From Ardenticatenaceae bacterium (GTDB lineage: Bacteria; Chloroflexota; Anaerolineae; Promineifilales; Promineifilaceae), in assembly GCA_030065875.1 (NCBI GenBank), contig JASJCR010000027.1, positions 1 to 49,612 of the forward strand: 49,612 nucleotides of DNA. Direction: 5' to 3'. Position numbers and translations under genes: made by a program. The first letter of the stretch is position 1, and each line of letters opens with the position of its first letter. This document shows, in pieces, positions 22,838 to 30,951 of this stretch. Under the pieces are notes generated by a model that had not been told where the DNA came from, did not search any database, and worked only from the letters and a program-made list of their open reading frames with translations.

Positions 22838-23209
22838 TTATTCTAAGCCAACAGCGTGTATCAGTTCGATACGGTTCCCAAACGGATCGCGAAATTCAAG
22901 CCGATCAAACCCGGGGATGAGGATGCCGGTTGACCAGGCGATGTCAGCGGCCGTAAGCACCTCGCGCCAGCGATTTAAATCATCTACCTGATACGCTACA
23001 TGGGCTTTGGATAAATGACGCGGCACCCCGTCTTCAATCCCCACGTGTATCGCCTGCGCTCCAATCTGCAGCCAGAATCCTCCGCGGCTTTTTAAGCTGT
23101 CCGGTTTTTCAATTTCAGCCAACCCCAAAAAATGGCAGTAAAAATCCCTGGCCTCGTCAACCGCTTCCGGAGGAACGGTTATTTGAACGTGATGGATGGC
23201 GGTAATCAT
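22838..23209 (-). CDS. VOC-superfamily (glyoxalase/dioxygenase-like) protein
   Basis: The 123-residue single-module protein has ITAIHHVQITVP at the N-terminus, a middle AIHVGIED, HVAYQVDDLNRW, and LEFRDPFGNRIELIH at the C-terminus. This is the layout of small VOC metalloproteins. Metal-binding His and Glu candidates are present in HHVQ, AIHVG and RIELI. The substrate is unknown. It is the last gene of the pteridine-reductase/GT4/FolK operon, separated from folK by a degenerate heptad stretch. GTG 23221 is an alternative start. Confidence 0.85.
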   Translation of the reverse strand: MITAIHHVQITVPPEAVDEARDFYCHFLGLAEIEKPDSLKSRGGFWLQIGAQAIHVGIEDGVPRHLSKAHVAYQVDDLNRWREVLTAADIAWSTGILIPGFDRLEFRDPFGNRIELIHAVGLE

Positions 23210-23234
23210 GGATGTTAGCACTTAGCTATTTTCT

Positions 23235-23750
23235 CTAGCTGTTAGCAATTTCTCTGGGAGTATCCCCCATTTTTTCCCCATCAAACTCGATGAAGCCTAT
23301 CTGATCTTCTTCAGGTGAGGTGTCGAGGGGTTGACCGCTTAAAAAGGCCACGAGTTCAGCTAAAAGGGGTCGATAATAGCTGTCAGCTTCTTCAATCGCG
23401 GCCGGCCAGCTGATTTCTGACCCAACATCAACCAGAATATCGAGATCAAGCGGCCGGTCTTTGACCGCACTTTGCGGATCGGATCGATCCCGCCCAAATG
23501 ATTCCTCGATGGCGTTAAATCTCTTTTTGAGGTCAACAGCGTCAAAAACCGTCTGCATGAACACCACGAGATTATAAAACGTATGGTCGCTGATCATGCC
23601 CACCGGCGCGGTTTGCACGATCCGGCTCACAACCAGCCGGCTGCTCAAATCCTGGAGCGTTTTTAGCCCCCGAGAGACATTTTCGGCCGGGTTGATGTTG
23701 CTGCCGATACCAATCATGTATTGATAGTGTGTTTCAGATTTATGGGTCAT
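23235..23750 (-). CDS. folK: FolK-like 2-amino-4-hydroxy-6-hydroxymethyldihydropteridine pyrophosphokinase
   Basis: HPPK transfers pyrophosphate from ATP to hydroxymethyl-dihydropterin in folate synthesis. The 171-residue protein has IGIGSNINPAENV at the start, APVGMISDHTFYNLVV, and the signature GRDRSDPQSAVKDRPLDLDI with the metal-binding DxD. The usual W in the pterin pocket and the FVLxPL motif are weak. The last residues (IANS) are encoded by a TTAGC heptad stretch, so the C-terminus seems to have been re-shaped by the repeat. It lies 17 bases after the GT4 gene. An altered pterin substrate is possible. Confidence 0.8.
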   Translation of the reverse strand: MTHKSETHYQYMIGIGSNINPAENVSRGLKTLQDLSSRLVVSRIVQTAPVGMISDHTFYNLVVFMQTVFDAVDLKKRFNAIEESFGRDRSDPQSAVKDRPLDLDILVDVGSEISWPAAIEEADSYYRPLLAELVAFLSGQPLDTSPEEDQIGFIEFDGEKMGDTPREIANS

Positions 23751-23767
23751 TTTTTATTTATGTCAAT

Positions 23768-25174
23768 TTAATATCGCGGCACGATGTATCCACGTTGATA
23801 CCATTCGAGCAGCGTTTCCTGCTCAACACCCTGATCGGCAGCCTGCCTCATCGTAAATCCGGCCGGCTCGTTTTCAAGCAACTGGACCAGAGATGGCAGC
23901 GAGGCATGCCGGGCATCAAAATCGTGATACAGGTTCTCTTCCCAGACGTAACACCACGGCGAGAGCACAAATTGAGATTCGGCCGTTACGGGAGACGGCT
24001 GGAAACGCATCGCCGGCCGTTTTACGGCCTTGAGAATGGCATCCGCGTATCCTTTCATCTGTCGCTCAACGCTGTATGATTCGTGAAGATAGCGCATCGT
24101 CTCGGAGGAAGTGGTTTCTTTGTCTTTGATGATTCGGTAGGCGATATCGGCGGCCGCGTTGGTATCGCCGTGATGAACCTTGTCGAGCAGGTGGTCCGGA
24201 ACCAAATCTCGATGGGTGGCGATACGCGCCGCAATCGACATCGTGCCGCAGCCCAGCGATTCATAGACGGTATTGCCAAACGCCTCGACAAAGTGGCCCA
24301 ACGACAGCATAACCTGCCCCAAATTGAAGTAATCGGGCATCAGACGCTGCGGCAGCCATTTATGAAAATGAAAATGGGTCGTTAAGCCGCGATCGTGGAT
24401 TTGCTGACGGACACGCTCGAGGTACTCCTTGACGTCAGGAGACACATCGGCATCAAACCAGTTGGGCACCAGGGTCAGCACATCGGATACCCCATAATAA
24501 TGAACCAGTCGATCCACCACTTTGACGGTATCGAGCAAACCCTTAGACGGCTCCGGCCGGTGGGGGTGGAGCAAAATCGTATGCTGGCCCGGATCAATGG
24601 GAATGTAGTCAAATATTTCCAAATCAGGCTCTTTTGGCCGGAACTTCTCCCAATCCAGCGCGTTGGGAACGGTTTGCAGCCGGCCCCCCAGATCGGGGTA
24701 AAACCGGCCGGCCGTCGCTCGAATCACTCGTTCAGAGTAGCCTGAAATCGGCACCATCACATCACCCTGAAACAAAAACATCCCCAGCATTGTTTCCGGG
24801 TACACGTTGTCCCTTAATGAAATCGTGGTGGGTACGTAAGTATGGGAGTGGGTAAAAAGCCATTCACCATCGTGAACGTAGAAACGATCGGCCTCCGCCA
24901 GGTGATCAAAAACCGTCTGCACGTTTTGAGCCATTTGATAAGCGGGAATTTCGTACGGCTGAGGAAACGGCTGCTTGAAGCGCATGAGCGGCTTGATCAG
25001 CACATTTTCGTGCCAGCGAAACGGCTCTCGGCTGTCCGGCCGCTGGGTCGATAAAATCGTAACTTCGTGGCCAAGCTCACCCAGATAAATGGCCGCTTTT
25101 TGTAGATGTTTGGTAGATCCTCCAATAACCTGGTCGGCAAACAAAGGATTAATGGAAGACATCAAAATTTTCAT
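23768..25174 (-). CDS. GT4-family glycosyltransferase with an extra C-terminal domain
   Basis: The 468-residue soluble GT-B enzyme has MKILMSSINPLF, VIGGSTKHLQKAA, and the E-x7-E motif EAFGNTVYE with SLGCGT, all typical of retaining GT4 transferases using nucleotide sugars. HTILLHPHRPEPSKGL is the acceptor/donor hinge. After the catalytic part, residues about 395-468 (LSPWCYVWEENLYHDF, then MRQAADQGVEQETLLEWYQR) form an extra winged-helix-like domain not usual in GT4. The ATG is four bases after the stop of a pteridine-reductase-like gene, with AAGGTG as ribosome site. This suggests that the acceptor may be a reduced pterin, as in cyanobacterial pterin glucosylation. It could equally be an ordinary glycoconjugate enzyme. 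Confidence 0.82.
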   Translation of the reverse strand: MKILMSSINPLFADQVIGGSTKHLQKAAIYLGELGHEVTILSTQRPDSREPFRWHENVLIKPLMRFKQPFPQPYEIPAYQMAQNVQTVFDHLAEADRFYVHDGEWLFTHSHTYVPTTISLRDNVYPETMLGMFLFQGDVMVPISGYSERVIRATAGRFYPDLGGRLQTVPNALDWEKFRPKEPDLEIFDYIPIDPGQHTILLHPHRPEPSKGLLDTVKVVDRLVHYYGVSDVLTLVPNWFDADVSPDVKEYLERVRQQIHDRGLTTHFHFHKWLPQRLMPDYFNLGQVMLSLGHFVEAFGNTVYESLGCGTMSIAARIATHRDLVPDHLLDKVHHGDTNAAADIAYRIIKDKETTSSETMRYLHESYSVERQMKGYADAILKAVKRPAMRFQPSPVTAESQFVLSPWCYVWEENLYHDFDARHASLPSLVQLLENEPAGFTMRQAADQGVEQETLLEWYQRGYIVPRY

Positions 25175-25178
25175 GTGC

Positions 25179-25949
25179 TTACACCTTATCTGGGTCAAAT
25201 TGCGCCGCGTTTTGGCCCACATTGGCGATCGATTCTCCACCATCAACCACTAAAATTTGGCCGGTCATGAAGTCGTTGTTGAGCAGAGCCAAAACCGCCT
25301 GGGTAATGTGTATGGTGTCTCCCTGCATTTTGAGCGGAATCCCCTGGATGCGCCACTCAATATACTCCTCTGACCGGGTTCCGGCCGGCAGCACGACCCC
25401 CGGAGCAACCCCGTTGACCCGAATATTTGGAGCGAATTCCAATGCGGCCATCCGAGTCATCTCGGCCAACGCTTTTTTACTCAGCAAGTAAGCGGCGTAT
25501 TCAAATTGATTAAAGCCGATTTTATTGTCGCAAATATTAATGATGCTGCCTCTTTGACACACCTGGGCGAATCCTCGGGTTAAAAAAAATGGGGCGCGCA
25601 GGTTGACGGCAAACTGGGTGTCAAACAGATCGACGGTGGAATCGGCGATGGTTGCGTTTTCATATGCGGAGGCGCTGTTCACCAGCACGTTGAGATGGGG
25701 CATGGCATCTTTGACCCGGCCGACAAACGTGGCAAGCTCATCGGCCGCCCGCAAATCCTGCTGAAAAATCTGGCATTCGACTCCAAGCGCCTGAATTTCT
25801 TTTTGGGTTTCAATGGCTGGTGCGGCCGATGAATTGTAGTGTAAGGCGATGTCATAACCGGCTTTGGCCAGGGCAACCGCAATCGCCTTCCCCAGACGGA
25901 TGGCGCTGCCGGTTACCAGGGCAGCTTTTTTTTGAGATAGGTTGTTCAT
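25179..25949 (-). CDS. Pteridine reductase-like SDR (1)
   Basis: The 256-residue short-chain dehydrogenase has the TGxxxRLG cofactor motif (VTGSAIRLGKAIA, about 13-25), typical of NADPH-dependent pteridine reductases (PTR1/FolM) rather than TGxxxGxG SDRs. The NSASAY segment, an Asp in place of the catalytic Ser (INICDNKIGF), and YLLSK (YxxxK) also match PTR1, whose triad is Asp-Tyr-Lys. It would reduce dihydropterin or biopterin to the tetrahydro form. It is followed by GT4 with a four-base gap and preceded by a second paralogue. Confidence 0.82.
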   Translation of the reverse strand: MNNLSQKKAALVTGSAIRLGKAIAVALAKAGYDIALHYNSSAAPAIETQKEIQALGVECQIFQQDLRAADELATFVGRVKDAMPHLNVLVNSASAYENATIADSTVDLFDTQFAVNLRAPFFLTRGFAQVCQRGSIINICDNKIGFNQFEYAAYLLSKKALAEMTRMAALEFAPNIRVNGVAPGVVLPAGTRSEEYIEWRIQGIPLKMQGDTIHITQAVLALLNNDFMTGQILVVDGGESIANVGQNAAQFDPDKV

Positions 25950-25961
25950 TGGATGTTTGAT

Positions 25962-25989
25962 ATTGGTTATTGGTTATTGGCAATTGTTA
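25962..25989. repeat. Four-unit heptad array overlapping a stop codon
   Basis: ATTGGTT, ATTGGTT, ATTGGCA, ATTGTTA. The last unit contains the stop codon of the upstream SDR gene (25987-25989). Confidence 0.75.
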
Positions 25990-26721
25990 AATGTTCTCCC
26001 CGCCGTCAACCGGTATCGTCACCCCGTTCAAGTAATCCTGCTGGAAGAGGTGCACGACATTTTGGGCGATTTCTTCAGGGGTGCCGGGACGGCCGAGGGG
26101 CACACGGGCGGCTACCCGCTCCTCATAATCATCCTTGTCCCAGCTTTCGACCGGCAGGTTTGAACCCACCGCTACCTGGTTAACGGTAATGCGAGGCGCC
26201 AATTCCTTGGCCAGGATAAGCGACATATCCCAAAGAGCCCGTTTAGAAAGGCGATAAATGATGTGGTCAACGGCTGGATGAGGGATATTGGCGTCGTTGA
26301 TGTTGACAATTTTACCGGTCCGGTCGTCCGGCAGCTGAGCGGCAAACGCTCGGCAAAGCAGGTACGGAGCCTTGGCGTTGACCATCATGATGTGGTCCCA
26401 GCTGTCGCCATCGCTGGCGGCAAAAGAATCATCTTCAGGATAAATCGAAGCGTTGTTGACCAGCAGATCAACCGGTCCTAAAAGACGCGCGGCCGCTGGA
26501 AATACCTCGGCCACACTCTGCGGATCAGCCAAATTAGCCGAGAAAATTTCCGCCCGGCCGCCCTGTGCCGTAATTTGTTCTTTGAGTTCGGCCGCCGGGC
26601 CGGCAGATCGGCCATAGTGAATCAACACCCGACAGCCAGCATCGGCCAATGCAGAAACGATAGACCGGCCGATGCGCACGGCACCGCCGGTTACAAGAGC
26701 GGTTTTATCAGTCAGGTTCAT
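25987..26721 (-). CDS. Pteridine reductase-like SDR (2)
   Basis: The 244-residue paralogue of the preceding gene product has VTGGAVRIGRSIV (TGxxxRxG), VNNASIYPED, VNINDANIPHP with Asp at the Ser place, and YRLSK. This is the PTR1/FolM pattern, including the NDA triplet of PTR1. The C-terminus PVDGGENI is normal for SDRs. It is the first gene of the operon, 37 bases before the second SDR. Two different copies in tandem suggest two successive or differently specific pterin reductions. The direct in vivo substrate cannot be read. Confidence 0.82.
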   Translation of the reverse strand: MNLTDKTALVTGGAVRIGRSIVSALADAGCRVLIHYGRSAGPAAELKEQITAQGGRAEIFSANLADPQSVAEVFPAAARLLGPVDLLVNNASIYPEDDSFAASDGDSWDHIMMVNAKAPYLLCRAFAAQLPDDRTGKIVNINDANIPHPAVDHIIYRLSKRALWDMSLILAKELAPRITVNQVAVGSNLPVESWDKDDYEERVAARVPLGRPGTPEEIAQNVVHLFQQDYLNGVTIPVDGGENI

Positions 26722-26730
26722 AAGCAGTTT

Positions 26731-26870
26731 AGCGGATTAGCTCGGCGCTATCGCGCCTCTCAGCACGGCCCTGCGGGCCTTTTAGGTTTTCAGCTTCAAG
26801 CAATGTGCTGACGGCTGAGAGGGCCGAAGGCCCGAGCTGACAGCTAAATCCGCTAACAGCTTACGCTCTC
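26731..26870. repeat. Long imperfect inverted repeat of dispersed words
   Basis: AGCGGATTAGCTCGG and CACGGCCCTGCGGGCCTTTTAGG (26730-26786) face GAGAGGGCCGAAGGCCCGAG and CAGCTAAATCCGCTAAC (26816-26857). The words recur at 3804, 15430, 36750 and 47117. The element fills the gap upstream of the SDR operon. Confidence 0.6.
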
Positions 26871-26898
26871 AAAAAAAGATAATCGTTAACAACTTCTA

Positions 26899-28059
26899 TC
26901 AAGGCGTTGGTGTTTCAATAACAACGGGAGTCGGGGGCGGCAGGGGCAGCAGTGCTCTTTGCAGGCGGCCGATCGATGTACTATGACTCACGCGGATACG
27001 CGGCCATTCGTAGCGATTATAAAAACCGTGCCACGCCCCACCCTGGGTGGTAACCGCTCCCCAAAAATTTAATTCCTGCAGAATTTCAATGGTATCTTCG
27101 TTATAGCTGCCGCTTGGATAAGAAAAAAACTGGGGTTTATACCCGATATGAGCAGCCAGAGTCTCTTGTGAGCCCAAGATTTGCCAAATCAAGCCGGCAC
27201 GGTCAAGAAGGATTAAATCGGGGTGGGTTTTTGTGTGGGATTCAAAACGATGTCCGGCCGCGGCCATCTCCTCAATCATGGGCCACGTCATGTATGGCTC
27301 ATATCCCCTATCGACAAATTCGGTAGCAATAAAAAACGTGCCCTTAAAACCAAACTCAGTCAGGATCGGATAGGCGTTGGTGTAATTATCGCGATATCCG
27401 TCATCAAAGGTCAGAATGATCGGCTTCTCCGGCAAAGGGATGCCGTTTACAATCGCTTCGATCATATCGTACATATCGACCGTTTCGTACCCGTCAGCCT
27501 TTAAAAAGGCCATTTGACTGCGAAAATCATCCGGCTCCACAGATAAATTGATGCGGTATTGATCAGCATCATCCGGCGGCACGCTGATATAGTGATACAT
27601 TAAAATCGGCACGCGCACAGAGCGGCTAACGGTTGGAGAGGGAAGAATAAGCGGCAGGTCGGGCAGGGGCGCCGTCAAATATACCGGGGGATTTGGCGTC
27701 GGCATCGGTGACGGGGTAAACGTCGGCGTAGGGGTATGGGTGGCCGTAGGGATTAACGTTGGTGATGCGGTCACGGTTGGCGGCGACAGTTGGGCTACCG
27801 CATCTCCCTCAGGCGTGATGGTCGGAATCGGTGTAAAGGTGCTAAGAGGATGGATCAACACCATCGATTCAGGCACCGCAGTGACTTCCCGCAGCACGCC
27901 TCCAATCACAATCGATTCAGCACCGCCCGCTGAAGGGGCGGTCGGGCTACACGCCACGAACAACCAGGCAGCAACCATCGACACCCCTAAAAAATAAGGC
28001 CATCTACGAAAAATGCGGTTGATGGTTGTGAACTGGATTCGGCGCTTTTCTCTTTTCAT
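26899..28059 (-). CDS. Polysaccharide deacetylase lipoprotein (NodB/CE4)
   Basis: The 386-residue protein is exported and anchored as a lipoprotein. A basic N-terminus and hydrophobic stretch end in LFVAC (Cys37). A Thr/Pro-rich linker follows, and then the CE4 domain (about 175-360). The NodB motifs seen are ILTFDDGYRDNY (catalytic and metal Asp), SHTKTH with metal His, and FSYPSG. Such enzymes remove N- or O-acetyl groups from cell-wall or extracellular polysaccharide using a divalent metal. ATG 28059 is preferred over TTG 28089. No partner polysaccharide genes are adjacent. Confidence 0.88.
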   Translation of the reverse strand: MKREKRRIQFTTINRIFRRWPYFLGVSMVAAWLFVACSPTAPSAGGAESIVIGGVLREVTAVPESMVLIHPLSTFTPIPTITPEGDAVAQLSPPTVTASPTLIPTATHTPTPTFTPSPMPTPNPPVYLTAPLPDLPLILPSPTVSRSVRVPILMYHYISVPPDDADQYRINLSVEPDDFRSQMAFLKADGYETVDMYDMIEAIVNGIPLPEKPIILTFDDGYRDNYTNAYPILTEFGFKGTFFIATEFVDRGYEPYMTWPMIEEMAAAGHRFESHTKTHPDLILLDRAGLIWQILGSQETLAAHIGYKPQFFSYPSGSYNEDTIEILQELNFWGAVTTQGGAWHGFYNRYEWPRIRVSHSTSIGRLQRALLPLPPPTPVVIETPTP

Positions 28060-28389
28060 GATCAGGATAAATGGGCATCGCCCCCTCAATTATATGGTCC
28101 TCTTAGTCTAATTGGTATAGGTTTATTCAGCATATGAAACGAGCAATTTTTTTCACCCATTCCCGCATCTGATATACTGCGTGGCTGCATCATCCAAAAC
28201 CGGATGGAAATCCTACGTTTACCATATGATTCAGCAACAATCAATACGCTGACCGATTTAAAATAGATTTTATTCTCGTAACCCGGTCCCTACCGGCCGG
28301 GTTATAGTGTTAAATCCCTGCCTTTAGGTGAAGGGGTCAAGCCGGTTGGGAAATGGATTTCGGCCGGTTCTTCGAAAATTGCAAGTACG
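28060..28389. other. Divergent gene-free region
   Basis: This holds promoters for the deacetylase and the ECF sigma gene. TAACCCGG/CCGGGTTA (28279-28286/28297-28304) forms a perfect 8-bp hairpin. GATATACTG (28170-28178) could be a -10 box on the plus strand, but no matching -35 is clear. Nothing else is evident. Confidence 0.4.
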
Positions 28390-29001
28390 ATGGAAGATCA
28401 AAACATATCGGAATTAATCGCCCGGGCGAAAGAAGATCAGGATGCATTTGGCGAACTGTACGAACTGTACGTCGACCGAATCTATAACTATGTCTATTAT
28501 CGGACCGGAGACGTGGCTGAAGCTGAAGATTTAACCGCCAAAATTTTTATGCGCGCCATGAAGCACATCCCCAACTATGATGATCGGGGGCTGCCTTTTT
28601 CCGCCTGGTTATATCGTATCGCTCGCAATCTGGTTGCCAACTGGCATCGCGATCGCAGCCGGCGAAGAATTATTTCCCTGGATGATATTGCTCACTGGCG
28701 CGTCGGGGGGGAAAGTCCAGAAATACACACCCAGCTTGTTGAGGATCGGGACGCTCTGCTGGCGGCCGTGCGCCGTTTACCAGCTGATCGTCAGGAGCTG
28801 CTGATTTTCAAATTTGTCGACCAGTTATCCAATGCGGAAATCGGTGAAATAATGGGACGCAGTGAAGGCGCCATTAAATCCCTTTACCATCGCACCCTGC
28901 TTTCATTGAGAAGCGAGGTTTCCCGTCAGGAAGAAAAGAATAAGAGCAGGCAGCGCCGCTGGCCGTTTGGTAATAGGAAGCAAGATGCTAGTGAGGATTG
29001 A
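28390..29001 (+). CDS. ECF-type RNA polymerase sigma factor
   Basis: This second ECF sigma factor in the window has 203 residues. Region 2 is LYELYVDRIYNYVYYRTG with DVAEAEDLTAKIFMRAM and FSAWLYRIARNLVANWHR. Region 4 is LPADRQELLIFKFVDQLSNA, then EIGEIMGRSEGAIKSLYHR. Unlike the one at 16940, no anti-sigma gene follows; the next gene is degV after a short heptad array. The C-terminal tail is basic (SRQEEKNKSRQRRW). Confidence 0.92.
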   Translation: MEDQNISELIARAKEDQDAFGELYELYVDRIYNYVYYRTGDVAEAEDLTAKIFMRAMKHIPNYDDRGLPFSAWLYRIARNLVANWHRDRSRRRIISLDDIAHWRVGGESPEIHTQLVEDRDALLAAVRRLPADRQELLIFKFVDQLSNAEIGEIMGRSEGAIKSLYHRTLLSLRSEVSRQEEKNKSRQRRWPFGNRKQDASED

Positions 29002-29042
29002 GAGAAAAGAGAATAGAGAATAGAGAAAGAGATTAGAGAGAA
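29001..29042. repeat. Six-unit purine heptad array
   Basis: AGAGAAA, AGAGAAT, AGAGAAT, AGAGAAA, GAGATTA, GAGAGAA, between the sigma-factor gene and the degV ribosome site. Confidence 0.75.
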
Positions 29043-29062
29043 GCTATTAGGAGAAGAAACCC

Positions 29063-29929
29063 ATGCGGATCGTAACCGATAATGCTGTTGATCTACCACT
29101 GGAGATCATTGAAAAATACAATATTTATATTATGCCGATTAACGTCATGTTTGGCTCCGAAGAATTTTTATCAGGGGTCAACCTCGATCATCCACAAGCG
29201 ATGACGTCTGATCAATTTTATGCCAAGACCGCTTCGATCACCGATGTGAACTGGCCCAAAACCTCTCAGCCGACCCCATTTCAATACGTCGAGGCTTATG
29301 AAAAAATGATTGCTGAGGGAGAGAATGAATTTATCACCATCACCGTGGGTGAAAAGCTCAGCGGCACGTACGCTTCGGCCGTCATGGCTCACAAAGAGCT
29401 GGAAGGAAAAGCGACATTTCATTTGGTTGATTCCGCGGCCGGCTCCATCGCCATGGGATTTCAAGTCAGTGAAGCGGCCCGTCTGGCGGCTGAAGGAGTG
29501 GATGTTGATACAATCCTCAAACGGGTTGATCATATTAGAAAAGAGACCGTTACCTGTTTTATGATTGACAACCTGGAATATGCGGTCAAAGGGGGGAGGG
29601 TCAGTGCCTGGCGGTCAACTGTCGCGTCACTGCTTAAAATCAAGCCGATTATGACCCTTGAAGATGGGCTGGTTGTAGAGGACAGCAAAGTGCGCAGCAA
29701 GAGAAAAGCCCTCAACGCCATTATCGACTTTGCCAAAACACGTGTGGGGGATCGGCCGGTCAAAATTGGCGTCGCCTGTGCCGGCAACCCCCAAAATGGT
29801 CAGGAACTGCTCGAAATGGCCACGCAATCTCTAAATGTGGTCGACACGCAACTCCTCAACATGGCTATTTCTATCGCCATAAACATGGGGCCAGGGGCGT
29901 TGGGCTTATTTGTCATGCCAATGGATTAG
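29063..29929 (+). CDS. DegV family fatty-acid-binding protein
   Basis: DegV proteins (FakB type) bind a fatty acid and present it to a fatty-acid kinase for phospholipid synthesis. The 288-residue protein has IVTDNAVDLP at the N-terminus, SLVDSA-like FHLVDSAAGSIAMG, the GxxSGTY lipid-binding loop as GEKLSGTYAS, and KGGRVSAWRSTVASLLKIKP, all typical. AGGAGAAG precedes ATG 29063. No FakA-type kinase gene is seen in the window. It probably shares a transcript with the sigma gene. Confidence 0.93.
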   Translation: MRIVTDNAVDLPLEIIEKYNIYIMPINVMFGSEEFLSGVNLDHPQAMTSDQFYAKTASITDVNWPKTSQPTPFQYVEAYEKMIAEGENEFITITVGEKLSGTYASAVMAHKELEGKATFHLVDSAAGSIAMGFQVSEAARLAAEGVDVDTILKRVDHIRKETVTCFMIDNLEYAVKGGRVSAWRSTVASLLKIKPIMTLEDGLVVEDSKVRSKRKALNAIIDFAKTRVGDRPVKIGVACAGNPQNGQELLEMATQSLNVVDTQLLNMAISIAINMGPGALGLFVMPMD

Positions 29930-30205
29930 ATTAATTGAATTGACGCTCTTTTCACGATAGGAAGAGCCAATTACGTATTTGTACGTATCCAATTTGATTC
30001 CCCAACATTCTATGATTGAACTATCGGCTAGTCCTTTTCCAATTCAATCGCCGCTCTCATTGGAATACCGCGCAAATCTTCCAATGGCGATTGTCATCCT
30101 TGAAATCACAACAGCAAATGGAAAGGGGTTAATTACCCCCCAAACCAGCATCGCACCACACGATCGCCAATTGGATTAGGGCTAGCCTCATTAAAATGAT
30201 AATGT
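29930..30205. other. Gene-free stretch between degV and SCP2
   Basis: A 66-codon frame (29979-30179) exists but lacks a ribosome site and protein-like composition. Words such as CCAATTTGATTCC, CCAATTCAATCGCC and CCAATTGGATTAG recur, suggesting decayed repeats. Nothing else is evident. Confidence 0.4.
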
Positions 30206-30243
30206 AAAAAGCCCGGATTTGATGTAAATCCGGGCTTTTTTTG
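30206..30243. terminator. Bidirectional terminator
   Basis: AAAAAGCCCGGATTT (30206-30220), loop GATGT, AAATCCGGGCTTTTT (30226-30240), plus two more T. It is a perfect 15-bp stem with A and T runs on both sides, serving degV (plus) and the SCP2 gene (minus). Confidence 0.93.
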
Positions 30244-30280
30244 CACGACCTGAGGTGACCACAAGTCTGAATTTTTTAGT

Positions 30281-30601
30281 TTAGCCGGTCAATATTGTTT
30301 GCAGTTTCATGACGGTGCTCATGTCACCATCCACTTTGATCTTACCCTGCATAAAAGCCATCATCGGATTGAGCGCCCCAGAGGAAAGGGCCTCAAAATC
30401 TTCGGCCGCCATCGTCAGCGAAGCATCGGGATCAGCAACACCCCCCTGCCCATAGGTACATTTGCCATCAGCAATCGTCAAATGATAAGTTTTCTCACTG
30501 TCTCCAGTTAGATCAAACACAACCGTAGCATTGAAACCGGCCATTTTGTCAGCGTCAAAGCGGCTGACAACCGTATCAAAAATTGATTCAATCACAGACA
30601 T
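30281..30601 (-). CDS. SCP2 sterol-carrier-domain protein
   Basis: The 106-residue stand-alone SCP2 domain binds lipids or hydrophobic ligands in a small alpha/beta fold. Seen are VVFDLTGDSEKTYHLTIADG, DASLTMAAEDFEALSSG, NPMMAFMQGKIKVDGD and a C-terminal MKLQTIL helix, which match the family's consensus order. AAGGAG precedes the ATG. Its ligand is unknown; bacterial SCP2 proteins are common in lipid metabolism contexts. It is transcribed toward the shared terminator at 30206-30243. Confidence 0.92.
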   Translation of the reverse strand: MSVIESIFDTVVSRFDADKMAGFNATVVFDLTGDSEKTYHLTIADGKCTYGQGGVADPDASLTMAAEDFEALSSGALNPMMAFMQGKIKVDGDMSTVMKLQTILTG

Positions 30602-30746
30602 TTATAGTCTCCTTTGTATTCATGGTCATGGCCACATGGCCCTTTTTTTGATGCGTTGCGTCATAAAGTATATATAAATCCCTGCCGCTTGCCAAACCAT
30701 TTTTTTCACCACATTCTCAGAAAACGGGGGTGAATATGGGGTAACT

Positions 30747-30776
30747 TTGGCAGGTGAAAAGACCATGTGCTAGAAT
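30747..30776 (+). promoter_or_regulatory. Promoter of the 1033-residue glycosidase-like gene
   Basis: TTGGCA (30747-30752) and TAGAAT (30771-30776) with an 18-base spacer. The predicted 5' leader is about 170 bases. Confidence 0.6.
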
Positions 30777-30817
30777 GTTGCCCGTTTCACACTCAAAATT
30801 TTATTAAAACTTTTTTT

Positions 30818-30840
30818 AAAGCGGCGCCTTGGCCGCTTTT
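30818..30840 (+). promoter_or_regulatory. Leader hairpin with short T-run
   Basis: AAAGCGGC (30818-30825) pairs with GCCGCTTT (30832-30839), ending in TTTT. It lies in the leader between the promoter and ATG 30952, so it could act as a weak attenuator. Confidence 0.5.
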
Positions 30841-30951
30841 GTGTGTGAACATTCAAGTAAACATAAAACAACGTTTTAGGAAGAACACAAAACACGCGAT
30901 TTAAGGTGTTTGACACCCCAACAAATCCATGTGTGAGGAGTAAAAACGGCA

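Noticed and set aside
28390..29929. DegV gene as anti-sigma partner of the ECF sigma factor
   Set aside because: DegV is a lipid-binding protein without a ZAS or membrane anti-sigma domain; the pairing is only positional.
29979..30179. 66-codon gene after degV
   Set aside because: No ribosome site, repeat-derived CCAATT words and an unnatural composition.
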